The position numbers and the translations under genes are program-made. Below the pieces are notes generated by a model. It made no database searches and was not told where the DNA came from. It worked only from the letters and a program-made list of their open reading frames with translations. Of a stretch of 64,000 nt of DNA, positions 33,390 to 44,095 are shown piece by piece. Where the stretch lies: the NCBI GenBank assembly GCA_029237695.1, contig CM055280.1:34754616-34818615 (forward strand), read 5' to 3'. This stretch comes from Conchocele bisecta (lineage: Eukaryota > Mollusca > Bivalvia > Lucinida > Thyasiridae). Within the stretch, counting starts at the first letter, position 1. Each line of letters opens with the position of its first letter.

Positions 33390-34404
33390 CACAGCACTTT
33401 GTAACTGTCCAGATATCTCCTGATTGTACATATATCCCACCTATATATGAAAGGTGAGTGTGTCTATCACACAATGAATTAGACTCGGGCGAGACACACG
33501 TATACCATCTCACACACAGTTGGAGAATTCCAATACAGAGTGCATAGATGAACGGTACCAATATTTTGGAATACCAGCAGCTCTCTACTAAACAACGTTT
33601 ATGACATAAAAAATAATAGCGGTTGCCGTCAGTATCCAAAAAGCATTGGGGAATCTACCTGGTAATGGTGGGTAACGTATGTCATTGGTACTTGATTTGT
33701 AGGCGCGTTTCCACCGATATTTTCAAATATCTCACCAACTTCACCGTCACAATTATCATGCAATAAAGCTGGGCTAAGCTGGGAATTTGCACACTACTGT
33801 CTAGCTGTTCCACGTTTTGCTGCCGACATTCTTTTGGCCATTACACACATTAAATCTTAAAAATATTTAAATGTAAGTACTTTTTCCAACGGAAATAACT
33901 GTGTAAATATTGTCACACACAGGTGATTTGATTCACAGTGGGTTGCGGTGTACATTAATGGCTCATTATAGTGTGCAAGTATGGTGACTGTAAGCCCAGT
34001 ACTATTGAAGATACAAGGTCAACAAAATCTTTCATCTTGTGATGGACGGGACAGGACGGACGGACAAACGGGTCTGATGGACGTATAAGGGTAACACTAA
34101 ATGCCTCCTCCACTATCATGATGTGGCATAAGAAGTACCGTGAAACATCTAATTACCTCCCAGGGTGTCAGGCATTTGATCATTTTGAGCCATAGATATG
34201 TGGTATGTGATCACTAACAAACAGTATCACCTGAAATAAATGACCAAGAAACTCATCAAAAGTAAGAAAACAGGTGTTTTATTGGTGTCCGGTTTATAGA
34301 GGTTCCACTGTAGGTAGAAGCGGGCCTAAATATATGTCATGTATGGACAAATGAATGGATGGAAAGACAGACGAACATACCCATCCCCCTTGCTGTAACT
34401 TGAG
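33390..34404. other. No gene; fragments of two repeats
   Basis: 33797-33890 matches the outer arm of the 41970-42502 snap-back (TTTTGCTGCCGAC, CATTTAAATATTTTTAAG in reverse). 33950-34135 is a pearl-like 3' end with GGACGGACGGAC and GGTAACACTAAATGCCTCC. A 126-codon minus frame (33259-33639) overlaps the hairpin MITE and has no known domain. Confidence 0.4.
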
Positions 34405-34500
34405 AAGTGAACAGTAAAAACTTGGTTGTTTGGCAGCACTTTAGAATCATTTCCAATGGAAATTATTCTAAAATGCTGCCAAACCATGTTTTTACTGGGG
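34405..34500. repeat. Hairpin with TTTAGAATCATTTCC core
   Basis: Arms GTAAAAACTTGGTTGTTTGG and GCTGCCAAACCATGTTTTTAC around AGAATCATTTCCAATGGAAA. Same core type as 38649 and 48111; outer TTAA ends not seen. Confidence 0.65.
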
Positions 34501-34504
34501 TTCG

Positions 34505-34955
34505 AGGGCACCGTCGGCTGCCGCTCAGAATAATTTTTTTTTTTTTTTTTATAATATAGATTTTTTCCACCACTTCATTTGTATGGAATGCCAAATCTAC
34601 AGAATATGTATACAGATAATTAATTGGACGTAAAGGCGAAAATTAAAATCCCTAATGCATTAAGACATATATTCCCATGGTTGGAGATGCACCATAGCTA
34701 ATATTGAGCAGCAGTGTGGGTTAATTATTGTTTACGAAATAGCATGCAGCTGATTGGAGGATATCTAATTGGCTGATTGGCTGATTGATAGCCTGATGGA
34801 TTAACTTTAATTGGTTATATTGTTGGTTCATAACCAATATTATCCTACATGTGGACTACTGATGATAAATGGGGCTCTAGTTGAGAATAGGACCTTACAA
34901 CATCTACATTTGTTGACGTCCGCTCAACAGCAAGGTCATATGCAAGTGGGGAATG
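34505..34955. other. No recognised feature
   Basis: A poly-T tract (about 34531-34550) and AT-rich sequence with GATTGGCTGATTGGCTGATT direct repeats near 34770-34790. Nothing coding. Confidence 0.35.
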
Positions 34956-35250
34956 TACCTGTATGGGGGAGGGGGTGTGCGTACTGTACAATCAGCACAG
35001 ACGTGTGCAGGAGGTTGGGGGTGGGTGGAGTACTGTACAATCAGCACAGACGTGTGCAGGAGGTTGGGGTGGGTGGAGTACTGTACAAGCAAGCAGCACT
35101 GATGTGTGAGTGGGGTGGGGGAGGAATGGGTGGGTGGTGGAGTACCATGGGTGGTGGAGTACCGTACAAGCAAGCAGCACTGATGTGAGAGTGGGGTGCG
35201 CTATATATATATGGGGTGGGATGGTTGGGTAATGGACCGTACAAGTAGCG
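34956..35250 (+). repeat. GT-rich tandem repeat, ~52-75-bp units
   Basis: GTGTGCAGGAGGTTGGGGTG and GGAGTACTGTACAANCA recur from about 34978 to 35240, with AGCAGCACTGATGTG in later units. Both strands are open over it because of the composition; no domain is recognisable. Confidence 0.65.
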
Positions 35251-35584
35251 CTGACATGACAATAGAAACTTTCAAAACTGATTTAAGACAGTGTCCTGGG
35301 GCCCGTTTCACTAAACTTCTTACGATACAAACTTTTTTTTACATCTACGATACTTTTCGTACAAACTTCTTACGTGTGTTTCACTAACAATTGTTCGTGC
35401 AAAATTTCTTAAGTTACAAACTTCTTAAGAACTCTTCAGTATTGGAAATCCATCAAGCCCTTTGAATGTAAACTTCCGGTCCGACTTTGACAACCAGACG
35501 ACAGCTGTCAAATCAACTTCCTTAGCCCAGCATGCTGAAAACCAGGAAAGTGAATTGCATGAACTGACGCTGAGTGTCCCATCA

Positions 35585-35799
35585 CGGAATCCTGGCCACA
35601 CTGTAAAAGGCTTTTTTACAGTTGGCCAGGTCTTGTTCCTCGGTGGGAAAACTGATGTTGTCCAGTCCATTATTGATGGCTGAGACAACATCATTAATAC
35701 ACCGAGAAACTGAACTCCTAGAGACACCGTGGATGTCGCCAGCCTCGGAGTAGAACTTAGAACCAGGTAGCGCAGGGTAACCAATGTCTGCAAAGTTTC
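35585..35799 (-). pseudogene. HARBI1-like transposase N-terminal relic
   Basis: Minus strand, starting LQTLVTLRYLV in one frame, then after a shift near 35764 continuing GSKFYSEAGDIHGVSRSSVS, RCINDVVSAI, FPTEEQDL and KKAFYSVARIP before a stop. This order matches the helix-turn-helix region of HARBI1/Harbinger transposases (family pattern: GDxxGLSxxTVSRxI, then FPxxxxE, then FYxIAGFP). The catalytic domain that should follow is not found. Frameshift and stop make it a pseudogene. Confidence 0.75.
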
Positions 35800-36439
35800 A
35801 AGACATTAATGATTTCAAATGTGATTTTTATTTGCTTTAGCTTGTTACTGTATACTATACGGGGCATGGAGTTGTTATATTGGCCATCTTAGTGTATGCA
35901 ATCCATCAGTAACTTTTACCTCTTGTGGCGTTTACACATACCACAACTAATTTGACATACCCATACATACAAGTTTGTGCAACGTCCTATTGGTTGTTTT
36001 CATCACACTTATATACAAAGTCTGATTTCCTATTACTTTTAGGGGAAGGGGCCAAGTGGCTTTGGTGTGGTATGGAGCTGGAACCAGGTCGGTTTATTCT
36101 AATTTCAGGGCTGAATATACATTTTTTTTTTTTATGTAAATATTCCGTTCTGATTTTGGGATTTTCCCCTCAATGCAGCAGGTTGAATATAATATATTCT
36201 ATAATATATTGCACCACATTGTAAAACATTTTCTGTCATATTATTTGCTGTATGTGTCAAACGGTCGAAGTGATGAAACTGTAAGATGGCTGTACATACA
36301 AAGATGGCGGAGATAGCAACTCGATGTACCATATAGTATACAGTAACAAAAACATTAGACGAACATGGGTAATATTCTTAATATGACAACAAATTACTTT
36401 TGAAAGTTATTTTGTGTTTTCATCCATTTCACCCCTACA

Positions 36440-37996
36440 CCACACTGCAATTATAGTGAATCACTCCTCCTTAAACCACATATCAGGCTGCATTTGCTGG
36501 CTAACTGATCAGAAGGTAAAATTATAGTGAGTCACTACTCTATAAGCCACGTTATATCAGGCTGCCTTTGTTGGGATAACTGATAAGCATCTACAATTAT
36601 AAGTCACATTATATCAGGCTGCATTTGTTGGGCTAACTGATCAGCAGGTACAAGTATAGTGAGTCACTACTCTATAAGCCACGTTATATCAGGCTGCATT
36701 TTCTGGACTAACTGATCAACAGCTACAACTATAGTGAGTCACTACTCTATAAGCCACGTTATATCTGGGTTACATTTGCTGGCTAACTGATAAACAGCTA
36801 CAAGTATAGTGAGTCACTACTCTATAAGCCACGTTATATCAGGCTGCATTTTCTGGACTAATTGATCAACAGCTACAACTATAGTGAGTCACTACTCTAT
36901 AAGCCACGTTATATCTGGGTTACATTTGCTGGCTAACTGATAAACAGCTACAAGTATAGTGAGTCACTACTCTATAAGCCACGTTATATCAGGCATCATT
37001 TTCTGGACTAACTGATCAACAGCTACAACTATAGTGAGTCACTACTCTATAAGCCACGTTATATCTGGGTTACATTTGCTGCACTAACTGATACACAGCT
37101 ACAAGTATAGTGAGTCACTACTCTATAAGCCACGTTATATCAGGCTGCATTTTCTGGACTAACTGATCAACAGCTACAACTATAGTGAGTCACTACTCTA
37201 TAAGCCACGTTATATCAGGCTGCATTTTCTGGACTAACTGATCAACAGCTACAACTATAGTGAGTCACTACTCTATAAGCCACGTTATATCTGGGTTACA
37301 TTTGCTGCACTAACTGATAAACAGCTACAAGTATAGTGAGTCACTACCCTATAAGCCACGTTATATCAGGCTGCATTTTCTGGACTAACTGATCAACAGC
37401 TACAAGTATAGTGAGTCACTACTCTATCAGCCACGTTATATCTGGTTTGCATTTGCTGCACTAACTGATCAACAGCTACAAGTATAGTGAGTCACTACTC
37501 TATAAGCCACGTTATATCAGGCTGCATTTTCTGGACTAACTGATCAACAGCTACAAGTATAGTGAGTCACTACTCTATAAGCCACGTTATATCTGGGTTA
37601 CATTTGCTGCACTAATTGATCAACAGCTACAAGTATAGTGAGTCACTACTCTATAAGCCACGTTATATCTGGGTTACATTTGCTGGCTAACTGATAAACA
37701 GCTACAAGTATAGTGAGTCACTACTCTATAAGCCACGTTATATCTGGGTTACATTTGCTGGCTAACTGATAAACAGCTACAACTATAGTGAGTCACTACC
37801 TTATAATACGTAATATCGTACAATTTGCTGCACTGGGATATCAGCTACAAGTATAGTGAGTCACTACTCTATAAGCCACGTTATATCTGGGTTACATTTG
37901 CTGGCTAACTGATAAACAGCTACAAGTATAGTGAGTCACTACTCTATAAGCCACGTTATATCTGGGTTACATTTGCTGGCTAACTGATCAACAGCT
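36440..37996 (+). repeat. 75-bp satellite, about 20 units, two alternating types
   Basis: TATAGTGAGTCACTACTCTA then TAAGCCACGTTATAT recurs about every 75 bp. Units alternate between CAGGCTGCATTTTCTGGACT and CTGGGTTACATTTGCTGGCT forms, a ~149-bp higher-order unit that later becomes irregular. Nearly every unit has TGAGTCA. No open frame. Confidence 0.9.
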
Positions 37997-38290
37997 AAAG
38001 CTAGAAAATCTGGTCTGCCTACGCACTTACGGCCCCTATAAGTGATTTGAGAAACTTACAAAAACTTCCATAAAATAAACACACGAACAGACAGACGGAC
38101 AGACAAAAACTTAAAAAAAAAAAATAAACAGACGAATGGACGTACGATCAGTAGTGAGGGTAAATGTATTAATGCGGAAGGATGTATCGTTACTAAGTAA
38201 TGCCAAAAATAAACGGACAGACAGACAGACGGACGGAAGGATAGGGTGAACCCCATAGGGCGAAATATGCACTGCCAATTTGACGGCGAT
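37997..38290 (+). repeat. Pearl-like fragment with GACAGACGGACAG tracts
   Basis: Starts AGCTAGAAAATCTGGTCTGC, has ACTTACAAAAACTTCCATAA and two GACAGAC-GGAC tracts, and ends GGTGAACCCCATAGGGCG, matching 62130-62430. Confidence 0.5.
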
Positions 38291-38648
38291 GTTATTCATG
38301 GAATACATGTATGGTGGCTGGGACACTTGCGATAAAAATATCTTCGTACGACAGCCCAATACCTATCATAGACTTACAAGGAAAGTTACGAACTTTGCAA
38401 AAAAAGTTGGCACGAAGTTGACGTTACTGAAACGGTAAAATGCGCCTAAGAAGTTAATACGATAATTTCTTATCGTAAGAAGTTTAGTGAAACGGGCCCT
38501 AGATCTCCTGCACTCATATTACACCAAATCACATGGCCACAGACGCGAATCCACGATAGATTCCATGTTAAGATACGAATCCTTGAATCCTTAAGAACGG
38601 ATTCATCACTAGGATACACATACCCTCCTAACCTCATGTCAGGCATGT

Positions 38649-38900
38649 TTAATCCTTACACTGCTGAATAAAATTTGCCGTCTGCTGTTTGTGATTTATT
38701 TTACATTTTTATTATCAAAAACATGGTTTGACAGCTCTTTAGAATCATTTCCAATGGAAATGATTCTCAAGTGCTGCCAAACCATGTTTTATTGCGAATA
38801 AAGACAAAATATTATACAACCGCAGACGGCATTTTTTGTTTCCCGCCTTCTACTGGTCAAAACCAACTGAGCGCTCTCTGATTCAACAATTATATATTCT
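38649..38900. mobile_element. TTAA-type hairpin MITE, right end lost
   Basis: TTAATCCTTACACTGCTGAA at 38649, GCCGTCTGCTGTT box, hairpin 38723-38803 (ACATGGTTTGACAGC / GCTGCCAAACCATGT around AGAATCATTTCCAATGGAAA), then the GCAGACGGC box. A partial copy of the left part lies at 39054-39170. Confidence 0.6.
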
Positions 38901-39190
38901 GACATTGACTTGTAATGGTGGTTTGTACATTCCAAGGTGATTTCATATGATTAATTATCAGGATGAAGGTTGCCCTATAAATATATCTGCCACAATACAA
39001 GCTTCACCTGTCGATTCATTCAGATGAAAGCACATTTTTCATACTGCAAAATGAACCCTTAGAATGTGTGAAATAAAAATTGTCATCTGCTGCGGATTCA
39101 TATTATCTTTTTTCTCTCAATAAAAACATTGTGTCACAGCACATTGGGACATGAGGGGGACTGCGGCATGTCTAACAAAAACAAAACGTC

Positions 39191-39434
39191 CGAGGGCCGT
39201 TTCACTAAACTTTGTACAACTAAAATTTTCGTAAGTGCAGATTTAGAATAGTTTGTAAATTTCAATTTATGGATTTACATTTATTGAGCATAGGCTGCAT
39301 ATGCAGCCTATGCTCAATAAATGTAAATCCAATAATTGTTTACGACAACACATAGTTAATGTGAAATTTACAGACTATCATAATTTTGCACTTACAAACA
39401 TTTTAGTCGTACAAAGTTAGTGAAACAGCCCCCT
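39191..39434. mobile_element. GGGCCC-type MITE, second short copy
   Basis: GGGCCGTTTCACTAAACTTT and the inverse TTAGTGAAACAGCCCC. The central hairpin is TTATTGAGCATAGGCTGCAT and its mirror, a different loop sequence from the 20721 copy but still fully paired. Confidence 0.65.
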
Positions 39435-39916
39435 GGTTTAGATGTTTCCACAATATTTTACCATCTTGGAGTGTCTTTGATACAGAGAAAGCTCTCTAGA
39501 CAAAACGTGAAAGTGAAATGGTTTAACGTGCCAGCAACAGCTAAGGTCATATAGAGACGCGGCCACAGTCTCATCCGGCAGACCAGTGGGTTCTAACTCC
39601 AAGGCCACAATCCATCCCGTATTTAGATATTGTGGTGTGTGTCAAACGCCACAAGAGGCAAATTGGGAACTGTCAAGGGTGTCTGGTTTAGAGAGGTTGC
39701 ACTGTGTAACATATTTCCCATCTTTGAGTCCTTTATTACAGATGAAGGTTCCTAAAGGGTGTCCAGTTTAGAGAGGTTCCTCTGCATCTGCATGTTTGCC
39801 ATCTTGGAGTGCCTGGATTACCGAGACATGGGAAACCTCTCTGCATCGGAAAAAGGACCCCACATTTAACAATGTTGGAACATAAATTTTCAGCAATGCC
39901 TGAATGACTATGACCT
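39435..39916. other. SINE fragment and unrecognised sequence
   Basis: 39505-39596 is part of SINE family 1 (GTGCCAGCAACAGCTAAGG). GTCTGGTTTAGAGAGGTT-like boxes occur at about 39680 and 39759. No gene. Confidence 0.4.
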
Positions 39917-40145
39917 TTAACTCTTTGCATGCTGGAAAACTTGTGAGCTGCACATAGTAAAAAAAATAGCAGACAACAATTAATATGTTTTCTGTTATTT
40001 CTCCCTGTAAATTTTATGAATATGTCTTGGAATTTCATTAGAATTGAGTGCGGAGGACACAATTCTAATGTAATTCCAAGACATATATACAGAGAGAAAT
40101 AAAAAAAGAAAAATACTCTGGCATCGCTAGCATGCAATAAGTTAA
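39917..40145. mobile_element. TTAA-flanked MITE, CTCTTTGCATGCT type, 229 bp
   Basis: TTAACTCTTTGCATGCTGG at 39917 and GCTAGCATGCAATAAGTTAA ending 40145. The hairpin (about 40005-40107) has ATGTCTTGGAATTTCATTAG arms and an AATTGAGTGCGGAGGACACA centre, between TTATTTCTCC and GAGAGAAATAA. Confidence 0.75.
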
Positions 40146-40219
40146 GAAAAATTAAATGCGCCTAGTCAGTTTTAATTCCCTCGTGTCATTCCGTATTGTT
40201 GCAAATTCCGAGTTCTGTT

Positions 40220-40442
40220 TTAACCAATTACATGCGAAATACACCTTTACGGGTATGAACATTTTCTAAATATTTTTCTTTCATTTTTGTTATTTCTCAA
40301 TAAAAGTCTACGTTGTGACCACTCATTTGAACCGTCTCGTCGAGACGGTTCAAGTGGTGGTCACGACATAATTTCTAAGCAAAGAAAATATGTAGGATTT
40401 TCTGCAAATATAATCGCATATCCTCAGCATGAAATGAATTAA
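40220..40442. mobile_element. TTAA hairpin MITE, GAACC type, 223 bp
   Basis: TTAACCAATTACATGCG at 40220, CAGCATGAAATGAATTAA ending 40442. The hairpin has GTTGTGACCACTCATTTGAA / TTCAAGTGGTGGTCACGAC arms around CCGTCTCGTCGAGACGG. Confidence 0.7.
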
Positions 40443-40670
40443 ATAATAGTTATCTCACAAACCATTGGCTCCATATTTAGGCATTGAACAAATGGGTGGC
40501 TTCTTTTTCCTTTTTTACAGTGTAGAGCTGGATCAGCTAGCAAATTGCTAAGCATACTTATCTAGCAAAGTATACTTTGAGGGAGTAATCATTTATTTTT
40601 CGCGAAATGCATTATGTCATATAGAACTAACAACTTCATATATTTGATGATTAAAAGTATGCATAATTCA

Positions 40671-40979
40671 AGGGCGGATTCAGGGGGGGTGGGGGGGGGG
40701 GGGGGCCGGACCCGGCGCGCACCCCCCCTAAAATTCGCCGAGTAAAGATTTTTTTACAAGTTACAAGGCACGTTTCTACGTTCGTGTTGTGAATTTATTG
40801 TTTATTGGGTTTTTTTTTTGCTCCAAAATGCGCCAGAACGCAGGAAATGCGATGTAGATTTCAACAAAATTACGGGGAGGAATGCCCCCGGACCCCCCTA
40901 GCGCGTTCGATAATATAGACAAGTATTGCAAAATAGTTACCCCCCCCCCCTAACCCGAAATCCTGGATCCGCGCCTGTA
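40671..40979. mobile_element. MITE with GGCGGATTCAGG-type ends
   Basis: Starts AAGGGCGGATTCAGGGGGG, ends GAAATCCTGGATCCGCGCCTG-like sequence in inverse, and has a G run near the left and a C run near the right end. Absent from the equivalent place in 45176-45410. Noncoding. Confidence 0.55.
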
Positions 40980-41085
40980 TACTGAATTTTCAATTTAAGT
41001 ATAAATTTATTAATTTTTATTATACTGAATTTATTACATTATCACAGCCATTTTGGCTGTGATAATGTAATAAATTCAGTATAAT

Positions 41086-41535
41086 AACAAGAGTGCCGAA
41101 AGTCACAATATACGCCCGTCGAGGCAAGGCCAGTCAACAAGGGGAGATAACTCATCTTACAGAGTGCAAACATTGTAACCAAGGGGAGATAATTATCGAA
41201 AAAAATTCAAAATCAATAGGCTTCTTTATCTTGCCATGGTAAACATGTATACCGAATTTGGTTTTGATCGGTGAAGTAGAACTTGAGTTATTGCGTGGAC
41301 AAGGATACAGAGTGCGAAAAATAAAAATAGCCACCAGGGGGAGATAAGACATCGGAAAGTTTTGAAAATCAATAGGCTTCTTCGGCCGTGATAAACATGT
41401 ATAACAAATTTAGTTACAATCCGTCAAGTAGTTCTCTAGTTATTGCATGGACAAGCTGTGCCCGCCCGCCCGCCCGCCCGAAGCCCGTACAAGATGAATA
41501 CATAATACATCCCGTTTTTTCAAACGGGCATATAA
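41086..41535 (+). mobile_element. Pearl-like element with CCCG microsatellite and 3' hairpin
   Basis: Starts AACAAGAGTGCCGAAAGTCA, has core repeats with ACAAGGATACAGAGTGCGAA and GGGGAGATAA, then CCCGCCCGCCCGCCCG, and ends with CCCGTTTTTTCAAACGGG (hairpin) plus CATATAAAA. The neighbouring element's empty site is visible in other copies and no duplication is evident. Confidence 0.6.
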
Positions 41536-41790
41536 AAATTAATAAATTTATACTTAAATTAAAAATTTATCCCTCAAAGTATACATTGCAAGATACGTAT
41601 ACTTTGCAATGTTGGTGACATATATAGGCTACTGGAAACTCTCAAGCGTTTTCATTTTAGGGCGGTTCCACTAGCTTGCGAGAACTCCATTAGAATTTCC
41701 AGAGCTATGCACTGTCCAACTTAATAGGATATTGGTGGGCACCATGGAGAGCTCCAAGTATATGTTATATGTGGTTGTGACTGAAGAAAA

Positions 41791-41968
41791 AAAGTGAAAG
41801 TGAAAGGTTTTAACGTCCCACCAACAGCTAAGGTCATATAGAGACGGGACCACAGTTTTAAAGTCTCATCCGACAGACCAGTGGGATGGAAATACTATGA
41901 AAGTATTTTTGATGCCCTAGGCGAGGTTTGAACCCACAACCTCCGGATTGGAAGTCAGGTGTTCTACC
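41791..41968 (-). mobile_element. tRNA-derived SINE family 1
   Basis: AAAGTGAAAGTGAAAGG tail, AACAGCTAAGGTCATATAGA box, then on the minus strand a tRNA-like head with GGTTGTGGGTTCAAACCTC (good B-box). The head is cut at 41968 by the adjoining snap-back. Confidence 0.75.
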
Positions 41969-41969
41969 C

Positions 41970-42502
41970 CCTACTGTCTGTTCCACATTTTGCTGCCGAC
42001 GAACGTTTGGCCATTAAACACATTAAATCTAAAAAATATTTAAATGTAAGTACTTTTTCATCAATAACAAAACAGTCACCCTCACCAAAAAATTTTGTTT
42101 GATGAAATTCCATCAAATATTGATTTTATTGCGAAAAAACGATTTTCCTATTTTTTTTATTTGAGGACCGATTTTCAAAATCTAACTCGTTTTCTTAATT
42201 ACATCATTTTCAAGCTATTTCGCCATGTTTCGGAGTCAATTTCCAAATATTTTTGTTTTTTGATCCTTCAGGATCAAAAAACGAAAGTTTTTGGAAATTG
42301 ACTCCCCATGTAAAATTCCCATAGGAAAATCGTATTTTCGCAATAAAATAAATATTTTATGGAATTTCATGAAACAAAAGTTTTTGGGGAGGGTGACTTT
42401 TTTGTTATTGATGAAAAAGTACTTGCTTTTAAATATTTTTTAGATTTAATGTGTTTAATAGCCAAAAGTTCGTTGGCAGAAAAACATGGAACAGACAGTA
42501 GG
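41970..42502. repeat. 533-bp snap-back with ~235-bp arms
   Basis: The outer arms CCTACTGTCTGTTCC / GGAACAGACAGTAGG continue inward through AAACACATTAAATC, TACTTTTTCATCAATAAC and AATTCCATCAAATATTGATT to a centre TTTTTTGATCCTTCAGGATC at about 42268. The left arm is ~65 bases longer because of an unpaired stretch near 42160-42230. Noncoding; probably a foldback transposon. Confidence 0.75.
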
Positions 42503-42965
42503 CCACATCCCATCCCTGTGACTGGAGAAATGGGGCTTATGGGATCTATGACCAGTTTAGCTCCTGATCATGCTAGAATTTGATGGAATGGCGAACAGTG
42601 CAGATCCTGATCCGACTTTGCAGATGCACAGATTGATCTGGTTCTACACTTGTTGCAAAACCCATGAGCCCACATTTAACTTAGCTGCTGCATATTTTGA
42701 CAGAAACTTTAACACAAACTTTAAGTCATTTGACTTTGACATAAGGGCACAGGGGCCGCATGAGTGGGTCACAGAATGAATATATGGATGATGACCAATA
42801 AGCATACAAAGTTTCAAGCAAATCCGACTTACGATTACAGAGATAGTAGGTATTTGAAAACATTAGTGCAAATTTTGACAAAAAATTAACGCAAACTTCG
42901 TTTCACCTTAACCTTGGGCACAGTGGTCGTATGAGTGGGATACAGCATGAATATATGGATGAGGA
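42503..42965. other. Dispersed repeat fragments, no gene
   Basis: 42590-42670 is the dispersed CAGATCCTGATCCGAC / GATCTGG-TCTACAC-TTGTTGC repeat. The remainder resembles flanks of pearl-like elements (CCAATAAGCATACAAAGTTTC). Confidence 0.4.
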
Positions 42966-44095
42966 CTAACTAGAAATGTGGCCTGTTGGCACACGAATGT
43001 GGCAGCCAAAGAAAACAAGGCATATTTGAATGTGGATTTGTCACAGGGTAGCAAAGGACCATTGGAGCAATGCGTGTGTGAAATGTGAAGCAAGGATCCG
43101 AGCAAGGAAACAGAAATTATAAGGCATTTACCCAGCGTTAAGGTTTCGAACGCACCAAGTCTGTGACCTTGACCCTGGGCTTAGCGGGTGCGGCACGAAT
43201 GTGGATTTGTCACAGGGTGGCAGAGGACCATTGGAGCAATGCGTGTGTGAAATGTGAAGCAGATCCGAGCAAGGAAACAGAAATTATAATGCATTTACCC
43301 AGCGTTAAGGTTTCGAACGCACCAAGTCTGTGACCTTGACCCTGGGCTGAGCGGGGGCGGCACAAATGTGGATTTGTCACAGGGTGGCAGAGGACCACTG
43401 GAGCAATGCGTGTGTGAAAGGTGAAGCAGATCCGAGCAAGGAAACAGAAATTATAATGCATTTACCCAGCGTTAAGGTTTCGAACGCACCAAGTCTGTGA
43501 CCTTGACCCTGGGCTGAGCGGGGGCGGCACAAATGTGGATTTGTCACAGGGTGGCAGAGGACCATTGGAGCAATGCGTGTGTGAAATGTGAAGCAGATCC
43601 GAGCAAGGAAACAGAAATTATAAGGCATTTACCCCGAGCGTTAAGGTTTCGAACGCACCAAGTCTGTGACCTTGACCTCCTGGGCTTAGCGGGGGCGGCA
43701 CGTATGTGGATTTGTCACAGGGTGGCAGAGGACCATTGGAGCAATGCGTGTGTGAAATGTGAAGCAGATCCGAGCAAGGAAACAGAAATTATAAGGCATT
43801 TACCCGAGCGTTAAGGTTTCGAACGCACCAAGTCTGTGACCTTGACCCTGGGCTTAGCGGGGGCGGCACAAATGTGGATTTGTCACAGGGCGGTAGAGGA
43901 CCATTGGAGCAATGCGTGTGTGAAATGTGAAGCAGATCCAAGCAAGGAAACGGAAATTATAAGCCATTTACCCGAGCGTTAAGGTTTTGTACGTACGTAC
44001 AGACGTACGTTACGTACACGTAACGTACGTTACGTACGTACGGACGCCGGTAACACTATATGCCCCCCTCACCATTCAGTGGCGGGGGCATAATA
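42966..44095 (+). mobile_element. Pearl-like element with 167-bp core
   Basis: AACTAGAAATGTGGCCTGTT start, about five and a half core units of ~167 bp (GTGGATTTGTCACAGGGTGG at about 43200, 43368, 43532, 43706 and 43875), each with GTGACCTTGACCCTGGGC, an ACGT-repeat palindromic microsatellite (43990-44042), and a GGTAACACTATATGCCCCC ... GGCGGGGGCATAATA 3' hairpin. Open frames on both strands come from the unit. Confidence 0.75.

Larger units (their letters stand above)
35297..38505 (-). mobile_element. 3.2-kb Harbinger-like element with GGGCCC-type TIRs
   Basis: Left end GGGGCCCGTTTCACTAAACT + TCTTACGATA; right end TATCGTAAGAAGTTTAGTGA + AACGGGCCC in inverse, about 30 bp. It carries a HARBI1-like N-terminal relic (35585-35799), a copy of repeat R, a 75-bp satellite and pearl-like fragments. 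It is the longest member of the family of the short MITEs at 20721 and 39191. Exact target duplication not resolved. Confidence 0.6.
40525..41640. mobile_element. GTATAC-box palindromic element carrying two nested insertions
   Basis: Left CTAGCAAAGTATACTTTGAG, right TACTTTGCAATGTTGGTGAC. Its central palindrome (41019-41085) has perfect 32-bp arms around TTT. The element at 40671-40979 interrupts the left part and the pearl-like element at 41086-41535 sits immediately after the palindrome. Copies at 5530 and 45176 lack both. Confidence 0.65.

Noticed and set aside
33259..33639. 126-codon minus frame
   Set aside because: Its 3' half is the hairpin MITE; no domain is recognised.
36440..37996. 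CRISPR-like look of a regular repeat array
   Set aside because: The whole unit repeats, with no unique spacers, and the context is eukaryotic.
43210..43814. Repeated 83- to 93-codon frames on both strands
   Set aside because: They follow the 167-bp tandem unit, with the same peptide in each unit.
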